Of a DNA stretch of 64,000 bases, positions 43,074-52,418 are shown piece after piece. Every line of letters begins with the position of its first letter. The first letter of the stretch is position 1. Below the pieces are notes generated by a model. That model was not told where the DNA came from. It made no database searches and saw only the letters and a program-made list of their open reading frames with translations. The stretch is taken from assembly GCA_944377745.1 (NCBI GenBank), contig CALWFV010000008.1:20487-84486 (forward strand). The letters are read 5' to 3'. Source of the stretch: an uncultured Mediterraneibacter sp. Its GTDB lineage: Bacteria > Bacillota > Clostridia > Lachnospirales > Lachnospiraceae. The translations under genes were made by a program, and so were the position numbers.

Positions 43074-43796
43074 TCAGTCCAGGGGCATGGTACGCACAAA
43101 CTCCAGCAGATCCTCCAAGCTTCCCTTATAGTCTGTATGGATGGGAAGGTTCTTCTTATTCTCCATCGTGTCCGTCACCAGATAGGTCCTGACTCCAAGC
43201 TGGCGGATCACCAGATCCTCCTCCACATCATTTCCCACCATGATGCACTCCGCAGGATCCAGCTTCAACTCAACAAGGACCGTCCGGAAGTACTCTACGT
43301 TAGGTTTGCAGTAGGAATTATCCTCATATGTGGTGATCAGTTCGAAGTCCTCCGCATCCATCCCCGCCCAGCGGATCCGGTTCAGCGTCGCGCACCGCGG
43401 AAACACCGGGTTGGTCGCAAGATATGTGTGCAGTCCTCTCTTTTTCGCAGTCTTTACGATCTGGTTTGAGAGAGGCGAAGGAGAGGTGGAACGGATCGCC
43501 TGATTAAAATCCCCTTCATAAAAACGGACAGCCAGCGCCTCCGACTCTTCCGTAGTTGTAGGCAGGATATCCTCCATATAGCTCCAGAACGCCTCGCGGT
43601 TTGTGCGGGTCCCGTCGTTTTTCACCATCGCCTCATAGCCCTTCCACACGGCGCCGATGAATCCTTTCGGATCCACCTTGATGCCTGCCTGGATATAGGA
43701 TTTTGCCAGAAGAGGCATATAAAATTTTACAAACTCATCCTGGACCATTGGAAGGAGCGTGCCGTCCAGGTCAAATAACATATGTCTGATACTCAT
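43074..43796 (-). CDS. HAD-superfamily hydrolase
   Basis: A 240-residue phosphatase-like protein. HAD motif I is FDLDGTLLP (Asp9, Asp11), motif II the Thr in YLATNPV, motif III Lys in SYCKPNVEYF and motif IV MVGNDVEEDL. The helical cap between motifs I and II is of the C1 type. It should dephosphorylate a small metabolite; the substrate is not visible. ATG 43796 follows AGAGGTG. It is the first gene of a two-gene unit with the LysR regulator. Confidence 0.88.
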   Translation of the reverse strand: MSIRHMLFDLDGTLLPMVQDEFVKFYMPLLAKSYIQAGIKVDPKGFIGAVWKGYEAMVKNDGTRTNREAFWSYMEDILPTTTEESEALAVRFYEGDFNQAIRSTSPSPLSNQIVKTAKKRGLHTYLATNPVFPRCATLNRIRWAGMDAEDFELITTYEDNSYCKPNVEYFRTVLVELKLDPAECIMVGNDVEEDLVIRQLGVRTYLVTDTMENKKNLPIHTDYKGSLEDLLEFVRTMPLD

Positions 43797-43867
43797 GTGT
43801 CACCTCTGTCTTTCATTCATTCTGTTGTCTCTGTCTGTTTCTTCATTATATGATATGTAATAAAAAA

Positions 43868-43905
43868 CAGCGCCGGACACAGAAACTCCTTCTGTGCCGA
43901 CGCTG
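43868..43905 (-). terminator. Terminator after the acetyltransferase gene
   Basis: Read on the minus strand, CAGCG and CGG pair with CCG and CGCTG around CACAGAA/TTCTGTG, followed directly by TTTTTTATTAC. It lies 58 bp beyond the stop of the acetyltransferase gene and is a strong rho-independent terminator. Confidence 0.85.
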
Positions 43906-43962
43906 ATATTTTATCATATCTGTTTTGTGATTTCCATCTCCCACATTATAATTGAGATAACA

Positions 43963-44583
43963 CTACAGTTTTGAGATCAACTCCCACGCCTCGTCGTTAA
44001 ATTTCCTGTCGCCGTAGTAATACTGCTTGTCCTCCTCTGTGATCTGTTTGATCACCCGGCAGGGATTCCCCACGGCAACGCTCCAGTCCGGAATGTCTTT
44101 TGTCACCACGCTTCCGGCTCCGATCACAGTATTGCTTCCGATGTGCACTCCGGGCAGGATCACCGTGTTGCCTCCGATCCATACATTGTCCCCGATAGTC
44201 ACGCCGATTCCGTACTCATACATGCTGTTGCGCGCAACAGGATGGATCGGGTGCCCGGCGGTATAAATTGCCACATTGGGCGCCATCTGGCAGTTGTCCC
44301 CGATTTTAACCTTCGCCACATCGATGATGGTACAGTTATAGTTTGCAAAGAAATTTTTTCCCACCTCAATGTGAGAGCCGTAATCGCAGTAAAACGGCGG
44401 ATTGATGAACGCCCCTTCGGATTTTCCCAGCAGTTCCTTCACGATCTTACCGATCTCATCGAAATCCGCCCGGTCCACCGTGTTAAGTTTCTGCAGGATC
44501 CTGCGGCAGACTTTCTGTTCCTCCATCACCGCATCATCGGAAATATACGCCATCTCTCTGTCTCTTCTCTCGATATTATCCAT
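43963..44583 (-). CDS. Sugar O-acetyltransferase (maltose acetyltransferase type)
   Basis: A 206-residue hexapeptide-repeat acetyltransferase of the LacA/Maa/NodL type, which transfers acetyl from acetyl-CoA to a sugar hydroxyl. The N-terminal helical part (residues 1-60) leads to a left-handed beta-helix with repeats such as IGDNVWIGGNTVILPGVHIG and the catalytic His in YTAGHPIHP. The C-terminus has VGNPCRVIK. ATG 44583 follows GGAGGAG. Single gene; it lies 147 bp downstream of the esterase of rhamnoside locus B and could be loosely connected with it. Confidence 0.9.
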   Translation of the reverse strand: MDNIERRDREMAYISDDAVMEEQKVCRRILQKLNTVDRADFDEIGKIVKELLGKSEGAFINPPFYCDYGSHIEVGKNFFANYNCTIIDVAKVKIGDNCQMAPNVAIYTAGHPIHPVARNSMYEYGIGVTIGDNVWIGGNTVILPGVHIGSNTVIGAGSVVTKDIPDWSVAVGNPCRVIKQITEEDKQYYYGDRKFNDEAWELISKL

Positions 44584-44617
44584 TTTCTTTCTCCTCCGGA
44601 TCCAAGATACTTTTCTG

Positions 44618-44644
44618 AAGCCGCTGTCACTCCGGCGGCGGCTT
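44618..44644 (+). terminator. Stem-loop with plus-strand T run
   Basis: AAGCCGC pairs with GCGGCTT, followed by TTTT on the plus strand. No plus-strand gene precedes it, so it may end antisense transcription or act as a structural hairpin after the locus B esterase gene. Confidence 0.35.
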
Positions 44645-44730
44645 TTTTACATATAGCATCATGATAATATCATTATGAAAGAAATTCTATCACAATCCTC
44701 TCATTTTTTATAACGATCATATCAATTATT

Positions 44731-45564
44731 TCAGATTCCTACATTCCCGCTGTTCATGCCTGCCTGGCTGTCTTCCAGCGGCAGCCAGTCCAGTACATTC
44801 TTTATGGAACGGTTCCAGAAATCCCACTCATGGGCGCCTTCCCCTTCTACATAAGTAACGTCCGCGCCCTGCTCTTTCAGGAAATCTCTCATTTCCCGGT
44901 TTACCCCAAGCAGAGAATCCTGAAGGCCGCAGGTGAGATAGATCTTCGGGATATCCTTCCCTTCCTCCTTCAGTTTCTTCACAAGCCACTTCGGATTTTT
45001 GTTGCTTTCCTCCGCCTTCTCCAGATCACCGAATATGCTCTGGGCAAAGCTCCTCGAATCAATAAAAAACGGGACGTCATCTGTCCGCTTCGCGATATCG
45101 TCCACGACCATAGCCCCGGAAAGAGAGGCGATGCAGCCGAATGTCTCACTGTATTTCAGCCCGTTCCTGAGCGCCCCGTATCCGCCCATGGAAAGTCCCG
45201 CAATGTAAGTCTCTTCTCTTTTCCGTGACAATGGAAACATTTTTCTTGTCATATCAACAAGTTCTTTTCCTATAAATTCTCCATAAAAGTTATGGCTGTC
45301 CTCCTGGTCCACATAGAACATGTTGTCCCCCGACGGCATCACTACGGCGAGATCTTTCTCCTCTGCCCACCTCTGGATCTTCGTGCCGGATACCCAGTCC
45401 GTATAATTTCCGAAGATCCCGTGCAGAAGATAAAGAGTCTTATAAGGCTTCTCCTCCCTCTTCGGCTGCCCCGGGAACGTCAGCTTGTCCACCGGCAGGA
45501 TCACGTTGACCGGTACAGTCCTCATCAAACATTCTGATAAATAATTCACCTGGATCAGTGCCAT
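44731..45564 (-). CDS. Esterase-D-like acyl esterase
   Basis: A 277-residue alpha/beta-hydrolase of the esterase-D/tributyrin esterase type. Motifs are LLHGIFGNYTDW, the nucleophile Ser125 in AGLSMGGYG, Asp216 in GLQDSLL and His245 in GAHEWDFW. Cytoplasmic. ATG 45564 follows AGGAGGAGATTACC. It is the last gene of rhamnoside locus B, after a GH43 gene (176-bp gap with a hairpin). It probably removes acetyl or feruloyl groups from imported oligosaccharides. It plays the same part as the esterase in locus A but belongs to another branch, and the two are not close homologues. Confidence 0.87.
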   Translation of the reverse strand: MALIQVNYLSECLMRTVPVNVILPVDKLTFPGQPKREEKPYKTLYLLHGIFGNYTDWVSGTKIQRWAEEKDLAVVMPSGDNMFYVDQEDSHNFYGEFIGKELVDMTRKMFPLSRKREETYIAGLSMGGYGALRNGLKYSETFGCIASLSGAMVVDDIAKRTDDVPFFIDSRSFAQSIFGDLEKAEESNKNPKWLVKKLKEEGKDIPKIYLTCGLQDSLLGVNREMRDFLKEQGADVTYVEGEGAHEWDFWNRSIKNVLDWLPLEDSQAGMNSGNVGI

Positions 45565-45634
45565 GGTAATCTCCTCCTGTCTTCTTATGATGTTGATATC
45601 ATTTTATTCTTCTTTTCTGTCCAATACAAGCAGA

Positions 45635-45676
45635 AGATCGGAGGTTTGCCCTTATCCGGGATAAAACCTCCGATCT
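45635..45676. terminator. Intercistronic hairpin between GH43 and esterase genes
   Basis: AGATCGGAGGTTT (45635-45647) pairs perfectly with AAACCTCCGATCT (45664-45676). The minus strand lacks a T run after the stem, so it is more likely a processing or stability element than a full terminator. Confidence 0.5.
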
Positions 45677-45740
45677 TTTCCTGTGATTCCAAACTGCGCC
45701 TTACAGTACTGTACTCCCGGCAAGTCCACAAGGTCTCACA

Positions 45741-47090
45741 CTATGACAGAGTTAAGGAATCGATGTACAGATCTTCTGCCTTTTTGACAAGAAGAGTTAC
45801 CTCATACTCTCCTGCAGGCATACTGATCTCATCTCCGGTCTGCACGCCGTCGTGGAACTGCACCTTACCTGCCGTTTCTCCATTCATCAGGATCTCAACT
45901 TCTCCGTCTCCTGACGCCTCGAAAGAAGCTCTCGCATACGGACTGTCGCTCTTTACATAGCGGAACACAGCTTCATCCCCCTCTGCAAGGTTCATCAGTC
46001 TTTCGCCGTATAGTCCGCCCACACCGATATATGCCTTTCCTTTCAGACCGCATGCCTGATACCCAAGGATCTTCTCTCCCGGTGCAAAGGGCTCTCCCAC
46101 TCCCTGGGAGGTCATTTTTACTTCATCAATAGAGCCGTCCGGATTGATGGTGATGGGTTCGATGCAGAGACGTCTGTGCTGTTGTACACCCCGGCTGCAC
46201 CTGTGGTAAAAGACATACCACTGACCGTTCACACATTCGATGGAGCCGTGATTGTTCCAGCTCGCCGGATCGCAGTCCGCATTGTCGATGATGATCCCTC
46301 TGTATGTGAATGGTCCCAGAGGAGACTTTCCGGTGGCATACCCAAGGGCTGTGGGTTTTCCTCTCTGCATATCCGCATAGACATAGTAATAGGTATCCCC
46401 GATCTTCCGCATGGAGGATCCCTCATGGAAGAAATGTTCCTCCTCTGTCACCAGATCATCCACGATCCCCTCCCTGTCAAAGGAGATCATATCGTCGTTC
46501 AGCTTCACTCCGTGAGAGAAGAGCTGTCCCCAGTAATAGTACGCCTGGCCGTCGTCATCGATGAACACCGCCGGATCGATCCCGCCGCAGGGAAGCTGTA
46601 TCGGATTTTTAAACGGCCCCTGCGGGCTGTCGGATACTGCCACTCCCTCGCTGTCATCCTGCATGCAGAAATAGAGATAATATTTTCCGTGCTTTTCGAT
46701 ACAGTCCGGCGCGAACAGAAGCGCCGGCTTTTCCTCTTCTTCCTGCTTCTCAAACTTTTCTTTCATATCTTCGCCGTCAGCCGCAGCCTGCTCCAGCATC
46801 TTCCGGATAAACGGAGTGGGATGGCTCCAGTCGATCCCCGGATACTTCGGCGCGTCAGGATCATTGAACCAGGGAACCTGATTCCCCGTAAGAGACTCGT
46901 TCGAGATGGTCCAGTGCTCCATATCCGGGGTGGAGACAACATAATATTTCTCGCTGCAGTAAACGTCCTCCCTGTCGTCATAGCTTCCATAGATATACAG
47001 GTTTCCGTCGGGCATCACATGGCCCTCGCTGTCCGGGATGTGATACTCCAGAGGGAGGATAGGATTTCTTTTGTTTGTAAACTTTTTCAC
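45741..47090 (-). CDS. GH43 glycosidase with C-terminal carbohydrate-binding-like domain
   Basis: A 449-residue GH43 enzyme, probably an alpha-L-arabinofuranosidase or beta-xylosidase. The five-bladed propeller contains the first catalytic Asp near GHVMPDGNLYIYGSYD, LLFAPDCIEK, GGIDPAVFIDDDG and the acid Glu in HEGSSMRK. From residue 330 on a CBM6-like beta domain follows. No signal peptide. The start is GTG at 47090 (AAGGAG nine bases upstream), an uncommon start in this window. It lies 59 bp after a GH78 gene, so arabinose- or xylose-bearing rhamnosylated substrates are likely for locus B. Confidence 0.88.
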   Translation of the reverse strand: MKKFTNKRNPILPLEYHIPDSEGHVMPDGNLYIYGSYDDREDVYCSEKYYVVSTPDMEHWTISNESLTGNQVPWFNDPDAPKYPGIDWSHPTPFIRKMLEQAAADGEDMKEKFEKQEEEEKPALLFAPDCIEKHGKYYLYFCMQDDSEGVAVSDSPQGPFKNPIQLPCGGIDPAVFIDDDGQAYYYWGQLFSHGVKLNDDMISFDREGIVDDLVTEEEHFFHEGSSMRKIGDTYYYVYADMQRGKPTALGYATGKSPLGPFTYRGIIIDNADCDPASWNNHGSIECVNGQWYVFYHRCSRGVQQHRRLCIEPITINPDGSIDEVKMTSQGVGEPFAPGEKILGYQACGLKGKAYIGVGGLYGERLMNLAEGDEAVFRYVKSDSPYARASFEASGDGEVEILMNGETAGKVQFHDGVQTGDEISMPAGEYEVTLLVKKAEDLYIDSLTLS

Positions 47091-47149
47091 TTCTTTGTTC
47101 TCCTTTTTCTATCTAATCATTCTATATTATTGTCAGCTAAATGTATCCC

Positions 47150-49474
47150 TTATCGCTCTTTTAATAAAATCACCTGTTTTCCCCGCTGCTCCAGGTTACT
47201 TATGTCCGTCTCCGCCCGGACATTCTCCGGGACTTTAGTCTCAAGGGTGACCTTGTCTTCCGTCTCTTTCACCGACACACTGATCGGTCCCGCTGCCGAA
47301 TGATAGGTGCATGTAAACGCCTTCATCCCCTCCGGCAGATACGGACGGATCCGGATCTCTTCAAAGCCCGGCTTTAACGGCTGTATTCCCGCGATCCCGT
47401 TATAGTACCACTCGACAATATGTCCCATCATGTCATGGCAGTGGCTCCTCGGGTTTGTCTCCCAATATTCGCCCAGTGTGGTCATGCCGTCCAGGATAAA
47501 TGCATAATAGCTTGGGTGTTCTTCTCTTGTGATAAATTTCGCGATCAGGTCGTTCATGCCGTATTCCCGTGTCGTCTGTATGATATAAGGAAGCCCTACC
47601 TCGCCGCTTACAAAGGCGCCTTCCTGCTCAAGGGTATACCGGAACGCCTTCACGATATCCTCTGACTTATCCTCCGGCGCCAGCCCCCAGTAGAGCGGGA
47701 GCGCCTCCGACGCCTGGGTCATAAATATCTCATCGGGATGATCCCAGCAGCGGTAGCACCAGAATCCTTCCTCCGGATGCTGTACCAGCAGCTTTTCATT
47801 ATAATTTTCCTTCACCTGTTTCGCGTAAGCTTCCAGTTCTCTCCGGTCGTCTTCTCTGCCCAGAAGCTTCGCAAACAGGGCAAGCGTCTTCGTGTCCGCA
47901 TAGAGGAACGCAGTCTCTACATTCTCCCTTGCCAGCTCATTCTTCGGATTGCCCCAGTCGCCCAGACCATGACAGATAAATCCGTCCTCCGTCACCTTTG
48001 TCTTCAGATGGTTCAGATACCGCATCCCTGCCTCATAGTTGTCCTCGATGATCTTCCTGTCGCCGTAGAAAAGATAGTGACAGTATGTTCCCAGGATACA
48101 GGTGCTCCCCCAAGGAATGATATCATAAAAACTTCCCATTCCCGGCACCGGCAGCACATTCGGGATATAGCAGGGACACTGGGAGGGCATCAGTCCGTCT
48201 CCCGGATAGAACCGGTTTCCCTCAAAATCCAGGAAATAGTCCTCTGACGTGTGCTGTGCTGTCCTCATATCCAGAAGGAACTTCTCCCACAGCTTCCGCC
48301 CGTCTTTCATATAGAAGATGGACGGTGCCATCAGATGATTGGGCTCCTGCCATGCAAACCGCTCGATGGTGGGGCAGTCGGTGTGGACACTGACCATATT
48401 TGCCTCAACAGATTTCTCCACCATATCGTAGATCTTGTTATACCGCTCATCGTCGCTTCGGAAGGAACCGTCCGTCTTCCATGCACTGCTGATGGCGTCC
48501 GCCTTCACACCGCGCAGAAGGATCTGGTGTTCCTCCGTGCCGTCAGCCTTCTCTGTCTCCACGCTGATATAGCGTCCTGCGAAATAAGTAAATTTCATTC
48601 GAAACTTTTCCCATTCGTCACTCTGTCCGACGATGTATGTAATACAGGAGTCAACCGTCACCCAGCCTTTCGCCACCTGGTCCACGTCTCCGTCCTCTCC
48701 CAGCTTCTCCGCAGGATAGACCAGGACTTTATCACCTGCTTTTCCTTTCACTTCAAATTCCAGCATCCCGGACATGTTCTGACCAAAGTCATAGATCTTA
48801 CGGTTTCCTGCCGGAGAGAGTTCCTTTCCCTCATAAGTCCGGATCACCTTCACGGCAGGCTGGAACTGTTCCATGAGCCTTCCTTTCGGCTCATCCTCCT
48901 TCTTCACAACGGAAGCCTGTTCCCAGTCGGATGCATCAAATCCCGGCAGACACCACCCATCCTGTCTCAGTCTTCCATCTTCCGTCTCAGAGCCGTACAC
49001 ATTGCTCATCACTGTGGAATCTGCTTTTACCTTAAAGCTGTCATCCCCCTCGATCGTTTCCTCTGTGCCGTCAGCATATGTGATCTTCAGGGACATTGCC
49101 AGCACAAGCGCTTTGCCATAGGGTTTATAGGGATTCGGGTTGGGCGGCATAAATGCCGGGAAGGAAAAAGTATAGTGCTCATCTGTCTTGATGAACCAGC
49201 CGTTCCCCACCTCTGCTCCCAGTACGTTTTTCCCCTGGCACAGATCGCCCGTCACATCAAAAGCCACATACTGGATCAGCCGGGAATAGTCTGTCCAGCC
49301 CGGATCCAGTTCATGATCCCCGACTTTTCTTCCATTAATATAGAAGATAAACTGTCCCAGTCCGCAGACCTTCGCTTCCGCCTTTCTTACCTCTTTCGTG
49401 ATACGAAACTCCTTTCTCGCATAAAACGGGGATGCCGTACCGTTTGTGATCCATTTTCCTAAAGATGTAGACAT
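47150..49474 (-). CDS. GH78-family rhamnosidase, divergent subtype (locus B)
   Basis: A 774-residue GH78 relative, about 150 residues shorter than the two in locus A because the N-terminal Ig-like domain is missing; the protein begins at the lectin-like domain (FYARKEFRI). It has YDFGQNMSGML, DCPTIERFAW and MTTLGEYWE. The usual DxxxREx..GWxGD motif is changed: the acid Glu is kept in DCPTIE, but GWTGD is replaced by AWQEP. The presumed base Glu survives in LGEYW. Cytoplasmic. ATG 49474 follows AGGAGG. Likely an alpha-L-rhamnosidase of another specificity, acting with the GH43 and esterase downstream. Confidence 0.88.
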   Translation of the reverse strand: MSTSLGKWITNGTASPFYARKEFRITKEVRKAEAKVCGLGQFIFYINGRKVGDHELDPGWTDYSRLIQYVAFDVTGDLCQGKNVLGAEVGNGWFIKTDEHYTFSFPAFMPPNPNPYKPYGKALVLAMSLKITYADGTEETIEGDDSFKVKADSTVMSNVYGSETEDGRLRQDGWCLPGFDASDWEQASVVKKEDEPKGRLMEQFQPAVKVIRTYEGKELSPAGNRKIYDFGQNMSGMLEFEVKGKAGDKVLVYPAEKLGEDGDVDQVAKGWVTVDSCITYIVGQSDEWEKFRMKFTYFAGRYISVETEKADGTEEHQILLRGVKADAISSAWKTDGSFRSDDERYNKIYDMVEKSVEANMVSVHTDCPTIERFAWQEPNHLMAPSIFYMKDGRKLWEKFLLDMRTAQHTSEDYFLDFEGNRFYPGDGLMPSQCPCYIPNVLPVPGMGSFYDIIPWGSTCILGTYCHYLFYGDRKIIEDNYEAGMRYLNHLKTKVTEDGFICHGLGDWGNPKNELARENVETAFLYADTKTLALFAKLLGREDDRRELEAYAKQVKENYNEKLLVQHPEEGFWCYRCWDHPDEIFMTQASEALPLYWGLAPEDKSEDIVKAFRYTLEQEGAFVSGEVGLPYIIQTTREYGMNDLIAKFITREEHPSYYAFILDGMTTLGEYWETNPRSHCHDMMGHIVEWYYNGIAGIQPLKPGFEEIRIRPYLPEGMKAFTCTYHSAAGPISVSVKETEDKVTLETKVPENVRAETDISNLEQRGKQVILLKER

Positions 49475-49550
49475 ATTTTTTCCTCCTGCAGATATTTTTT
49501 ATTCTGAATACAGGAAAAGGACTGGTGTCCTCCCAGCCTTTTCCTGCTCT

Positions 49551-50927
49551 TTATTTCTTCGCTTCTTTTCTTCTCGCCAGTTCTTCCAGCACCATCTTCT
49601 CTTCCTTGTCATACCGGTACACCAGCCTGAAACTGATGATGACGATCACCAGCATCACGATCGGAAGCCATGCGAACAGACATGTGATCCCGAAATTTGT
49701 CAGGCTGCTCTGGGCCTGATTTGCCACATATCCTGTCAGGGAAAGAACCCAGCCCACAACTCCCGCAGCCAGACCGTTACTGATCTTCTGTGAAAATGAT
49801 ACGACTGATGAGCCGATTCCTTCAATCCTCTTATTCGTCAGATACTCGCCGTAATCCACTGCATCAGCCGCCAGTGTATTTACCGGAACAGAGAGCGGGC
49901 CTGTCGCAAGACCGCAGATCACGGTTCCCACTGCCAGAAGCGGAACGCTCATCGTCACCGCCGCAAGACCTCTCAGAGCATATCCTATGATTTGCCCTGC
50001 AGCGCCCACATAGACGCTTCTTTTCTTTCCAAAGAAACGGAGTGATGGGCCAGCCAGGAACAGGATACCGATCACAGTTGGAATAAGGCTTACCATGTTC
50101 AGGGAGGTGGTCAGCATCTGGTCATTCATCGTATAGGTATAGAAATATGTCTGAGAACTGGAGTTGATCTGTACCGCAAAATTCACGATGACTGTCATTG
50201 CCAGAGCAAAGATAAAGTATTTGTTCTTAACAAAATTTTTCAGTCCTTCTACAAATGTCATCTTCTCTTCATCATTTCCCATAGTGACAGACTCTACGGA
50301 CTGAACATGCTCATGTGTCAGTACAAAAGAAGCGAGAAGAGCCAGCACAGTGATCACACCGTAAACGGCAAACACAATCCTCCATGCGCCGATATCTCCG
50401 CCCATTGCAGCCACAAACGGGAATGTCACAGAGATTCCCAGGATTGATCCGCCCAGTCCGAAGATCAGAGAATATTTTGCAAGTGCGGCTCTTCCCAGAC
50501 CGTTCTGCGTCATCAGCGGCATCAGAGCATTCTTCGCAACGCCCACGATCGTATAGGCAACCGATGTAAACAGGTTATATGTAACAAATGCATAGATCAG
50601 CTTTGCCATTTCGGAGCCGTCCCTGGGCACCAGAAAGATCAGGGCAAGCGCAAGTCCCGTCGGCACACACATCCACAGAAGCCAGGGACGGGCTTTTCCC
50701 CATTTACTCTTTGTCTTGTCGATCATGCTTCCTGCCAGAAGGTCTGTAATCCCGTCCAGAAGCCTTGATATAAAGAACATGGTTCCGACAGCTCCTGCTG
50801 CCATCGCCACATTATCGGTGTAGAACATTGTCAGGATGGCACTCAGGATGGAATTCATCGTGCCGGGTATCTCGCCGAGGCCGTAGCCAAGTTTCTCGCC
50901 AAAGGTAACTCCCTGCGTATTTTTCAT
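49551..50927 (-). CDS. GPH-family sugar:cation symporter (locus B)
   Basis: A 458-residue GPH-type transporter with about twelve membrane helices. Signatures are GEKLGYGLGEIPGTMNS at the N-terminus, DGITDLLAGSMIDKTKSKWGKARPW after helix 2, and the central loop near residue 220 (SVTMGNDEEKMTFVEG). It is clearly homologous to the locus A transporter at 8618. ATG 50927 follows AAAGGAAG. It is the first gene of locus B, 76 bp before the GH78 gene, and divergent from an AraC regulator. It should import the oligosaccharide that the downstream enzymes cut. Confidence 0.9.
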   Translation of the reverse strand: MKNTQGVTFGEKLGYGLGEIPGTMNSILSAILTMFYTDNVAMAAGAVGTMFFISRLLDGITDLLAGSMIDKTKSKWGKARPWLLWMCVPTGLALALIFLVPRDGSEMAKLIYAFVTYNLFTSVAYTIVGVAKNALMPLMTQNGLGRAALAKYSLIFGLGGSILGISVTFPFVAAMGGDIGAWRIVFAVYGVITVLALLASFVLTHEHVQSVESVTMGNDEEKMTFVEGLKNFVKNKYFIFALAMTVIVNFAVQINSSSQTYFYTYTMNDQMLTTSLNMVSLIPTVIGILFLAGPSLRFFGKKRSVYVGAAGQIIGYALRGLAAVTMSVPLLAVGTVICGLATGPLSVPVNTLAADAVDYGEYLTNKRIEGIGSSVVSFSQKISNGLAAGVVGWVLSLTGYVANQAQSSLTNFGITCLFAWLPIVMLVIVIISFRLVYRYDKEEKMVLEELARRKEAKK

Positions 50928-51078
50928 CTTATTTTCTTCCTTTCTCTTCCATAATAGATAAGCCTGCCGGTTTTCAGGTATATGACGTCACCATACTTAA
51001 AACGCTTTTTCTTGAGCTGCCTTAATCATAACACTGCGGCGACGCGAAAAAAAAGAGCGCAGGATGACACCCGGGAGG

Positions 51079-51132
51079 TAAAATGCGACATCCTCGTCTG
51101 TCGTGTTTGACAACCCGGGATGTCGTATTTTA
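51079..51132. promoter_or_regulatory. Inverted repeat in the locus B control region
   Basis: TAAAATGCGACATCC (51079-51093) pairs with GGATGTCGTATTTTA (51118-51132), one mismatch, around a 24-base spacer. Two CCCGGG hexamers lie close by (51070-51075 and 51114-51119). The 320-bp gap between divergent symporter and AraC genes holds no other obvious feature; this repeat is the best operator or leader-hairpin candidate. Confidence 0.4.
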
Positions 51133-51247
51133 TACTTTTTTATAATGCCAGGGTTAAAAAGTCTGCCCCCGCATGTGCCTGCCCATAAGCGGATGCAAGG
51201 TCCCGGGACCCGCCCCGATATGAGCAGAAAGGAAGGAGCCGAAAGAT

Positions 51248-52324
51248 ATGATCTTCAGAGAAACGTTTCCCCAACAGGCTCAAATGAATGAGCTGGAAAC
51301 CGTATTCAAATCTTTATGGAAAGAACATCCTGAGATGAACCTGAATTTTCCTCACCCCCAGGAGTATTACACAGAAATACTCCAGCTTGCCAGTGACCGT
51401 ACCTCTCACCCGTTTCCCGCCATCCTGCTGAACACAAGGCTGGATGAGGATTCTTTTTTCCGCGAGAGTTTTGACACGGAACTGTACCGGCATGTCCGGT
51501 ATCTCCCGGCAATCCTTCACTCCCATGCCTTCCTGGAGATCGTCTGTGTCCTGGAGGGGACCTGCACGAACTATGTGCAGAAGCAGGAACTTCATATGAA
51601 GAAAGGGGACATCTGCATCATCGCCCCCGAGACAGAACACGCCATCAGCGCCTTCACCGACGACTGCATCCTGATCAATATCATCCTGCGTGTCAGCACA
51701 TTTGAAAAGGCTTTCTTCGGCGTTCTCTCGGAAAACGACGTCCTCTCCGACTTTTTCATGCGCACCCTTTACCACTCAAAGACCCACCCTTATCTATATT
51801 TCCGGGCGGGGGACGACCAGGAGCTTTTCGATTATGTCATATATGCTTATCAGGAATTTCTCGGGAACCATCAGTATAAGGAACGGTTTCTGAACAATAT
51901 CATCAGCGCCTTTTTCATCATCCTGCTGCGGAACCACGGCTCCGACGTCATCGTGCCTGAGATTGCCACAGAGGGGAACGACGAAAACGTGGTCTTTATC
52001 CTGAAATATATGCAGGAGAATTATTCCACTGTAACCTTAAGCGGGCTTGCCGAATTCTTCAACTACAGTGAACGCCAGATCCAGCGGATCATCAAGAAAA
52101 GCACCGGGTGCAGCTTCAGCGAGAACATTCAGAAACTCAAGATGAAACATGCGGCGCAGCTTCTTTCCGATCCGGACAGATCGATCTCCGCTATCTCTGA
52201 AGAGCTTGGATATTCCGACACAGGGAATTTCCGGCATATATTCAGGAAATATTACGGAATGACGCCGGCAGAGTACCGGTCTCAGCCTGGAAATGAAGGC
52301 CAGAACAGAAAATATCAAGAATAG
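51248..52324 (+). CDS. AraC-family regulator of rhamnoside locus B
   Basis: A 358-residue regulator with an N-terminal cupin-like sugar-binding domain (HSHAFLEIVCVLEGTCTN, KKGDICIIAPETEHAIS; residues 90-140) and a C-terminal AraC double helix-turn-helix (LSGLAEFFNYSERQIQRIIK, then ISAISEELGYSDTGNFRHIF), ending YYGMTPAEYR. The middle helical region (150-240) is probably a linker or dimerisation part. ATG 51248 follows GAAGGAGC. Divergent from the GPH-GH78-GH43-esterase operon. It differs from the locus A regulator in its N-terminal domain, which fits a different inducer. Confidence 0.88.
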   Translation: MIFRETFPQQAQMNELETVFKSLWKEHPEMNLNFPHPQEYYTEILQLASDRTSHPFPAILLNTRLDEDSFFRESFDTELYRHVRYLPAILHSHAFLEIVCVLEGTCTNYVQKQELHMKKGDICIIAPETEHAISAFTDDCILINIILRVSTFEKAFFGVLSENDVLSDFFMRTLYHSKTHPYLYFRAGDDQELFDYVIYAYQEFLGNHQYKERFLNNIISAFFIILLRNHGSDVIVPEIATEGNDENVVFILKYMQENYSTVTLSGLAEFFNYSERQIQRIIKKSTGCSFSENIQKLKMKHAAQLLSDPDRSISAISEELGYSDTGNFRHIFRKYYGMTPAEYRSQPGNEGQNRKYQE

Positions 52325-52331
52325 AATCGAA

Positions 52332-52379
52332 AAACATCCGGACAGGATCAGTGAATGTCTGTTTCCCGCCCGGATGTTT
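52332..52379. terminator. Bidirectional terminator between AraC and alanine symporter genes
   Basis: AAACATCCGG (52332-52341) pairs with CCGGATGTTT (52370-52379) around 28 bases. Convergent genes end on both sides. Confidence 0.6.
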
Positions 52380-52418
52380 CTCCGTTAAAAAGGCATCTCT
52401 GCCGTTTTATATCATTTT

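Noticed and set aside
48251-49462. 403-codon open frame opposite the locus B GH78
   Set aside because: Antisense shadow with scattered cysteines and prolines and no recognisable domain.
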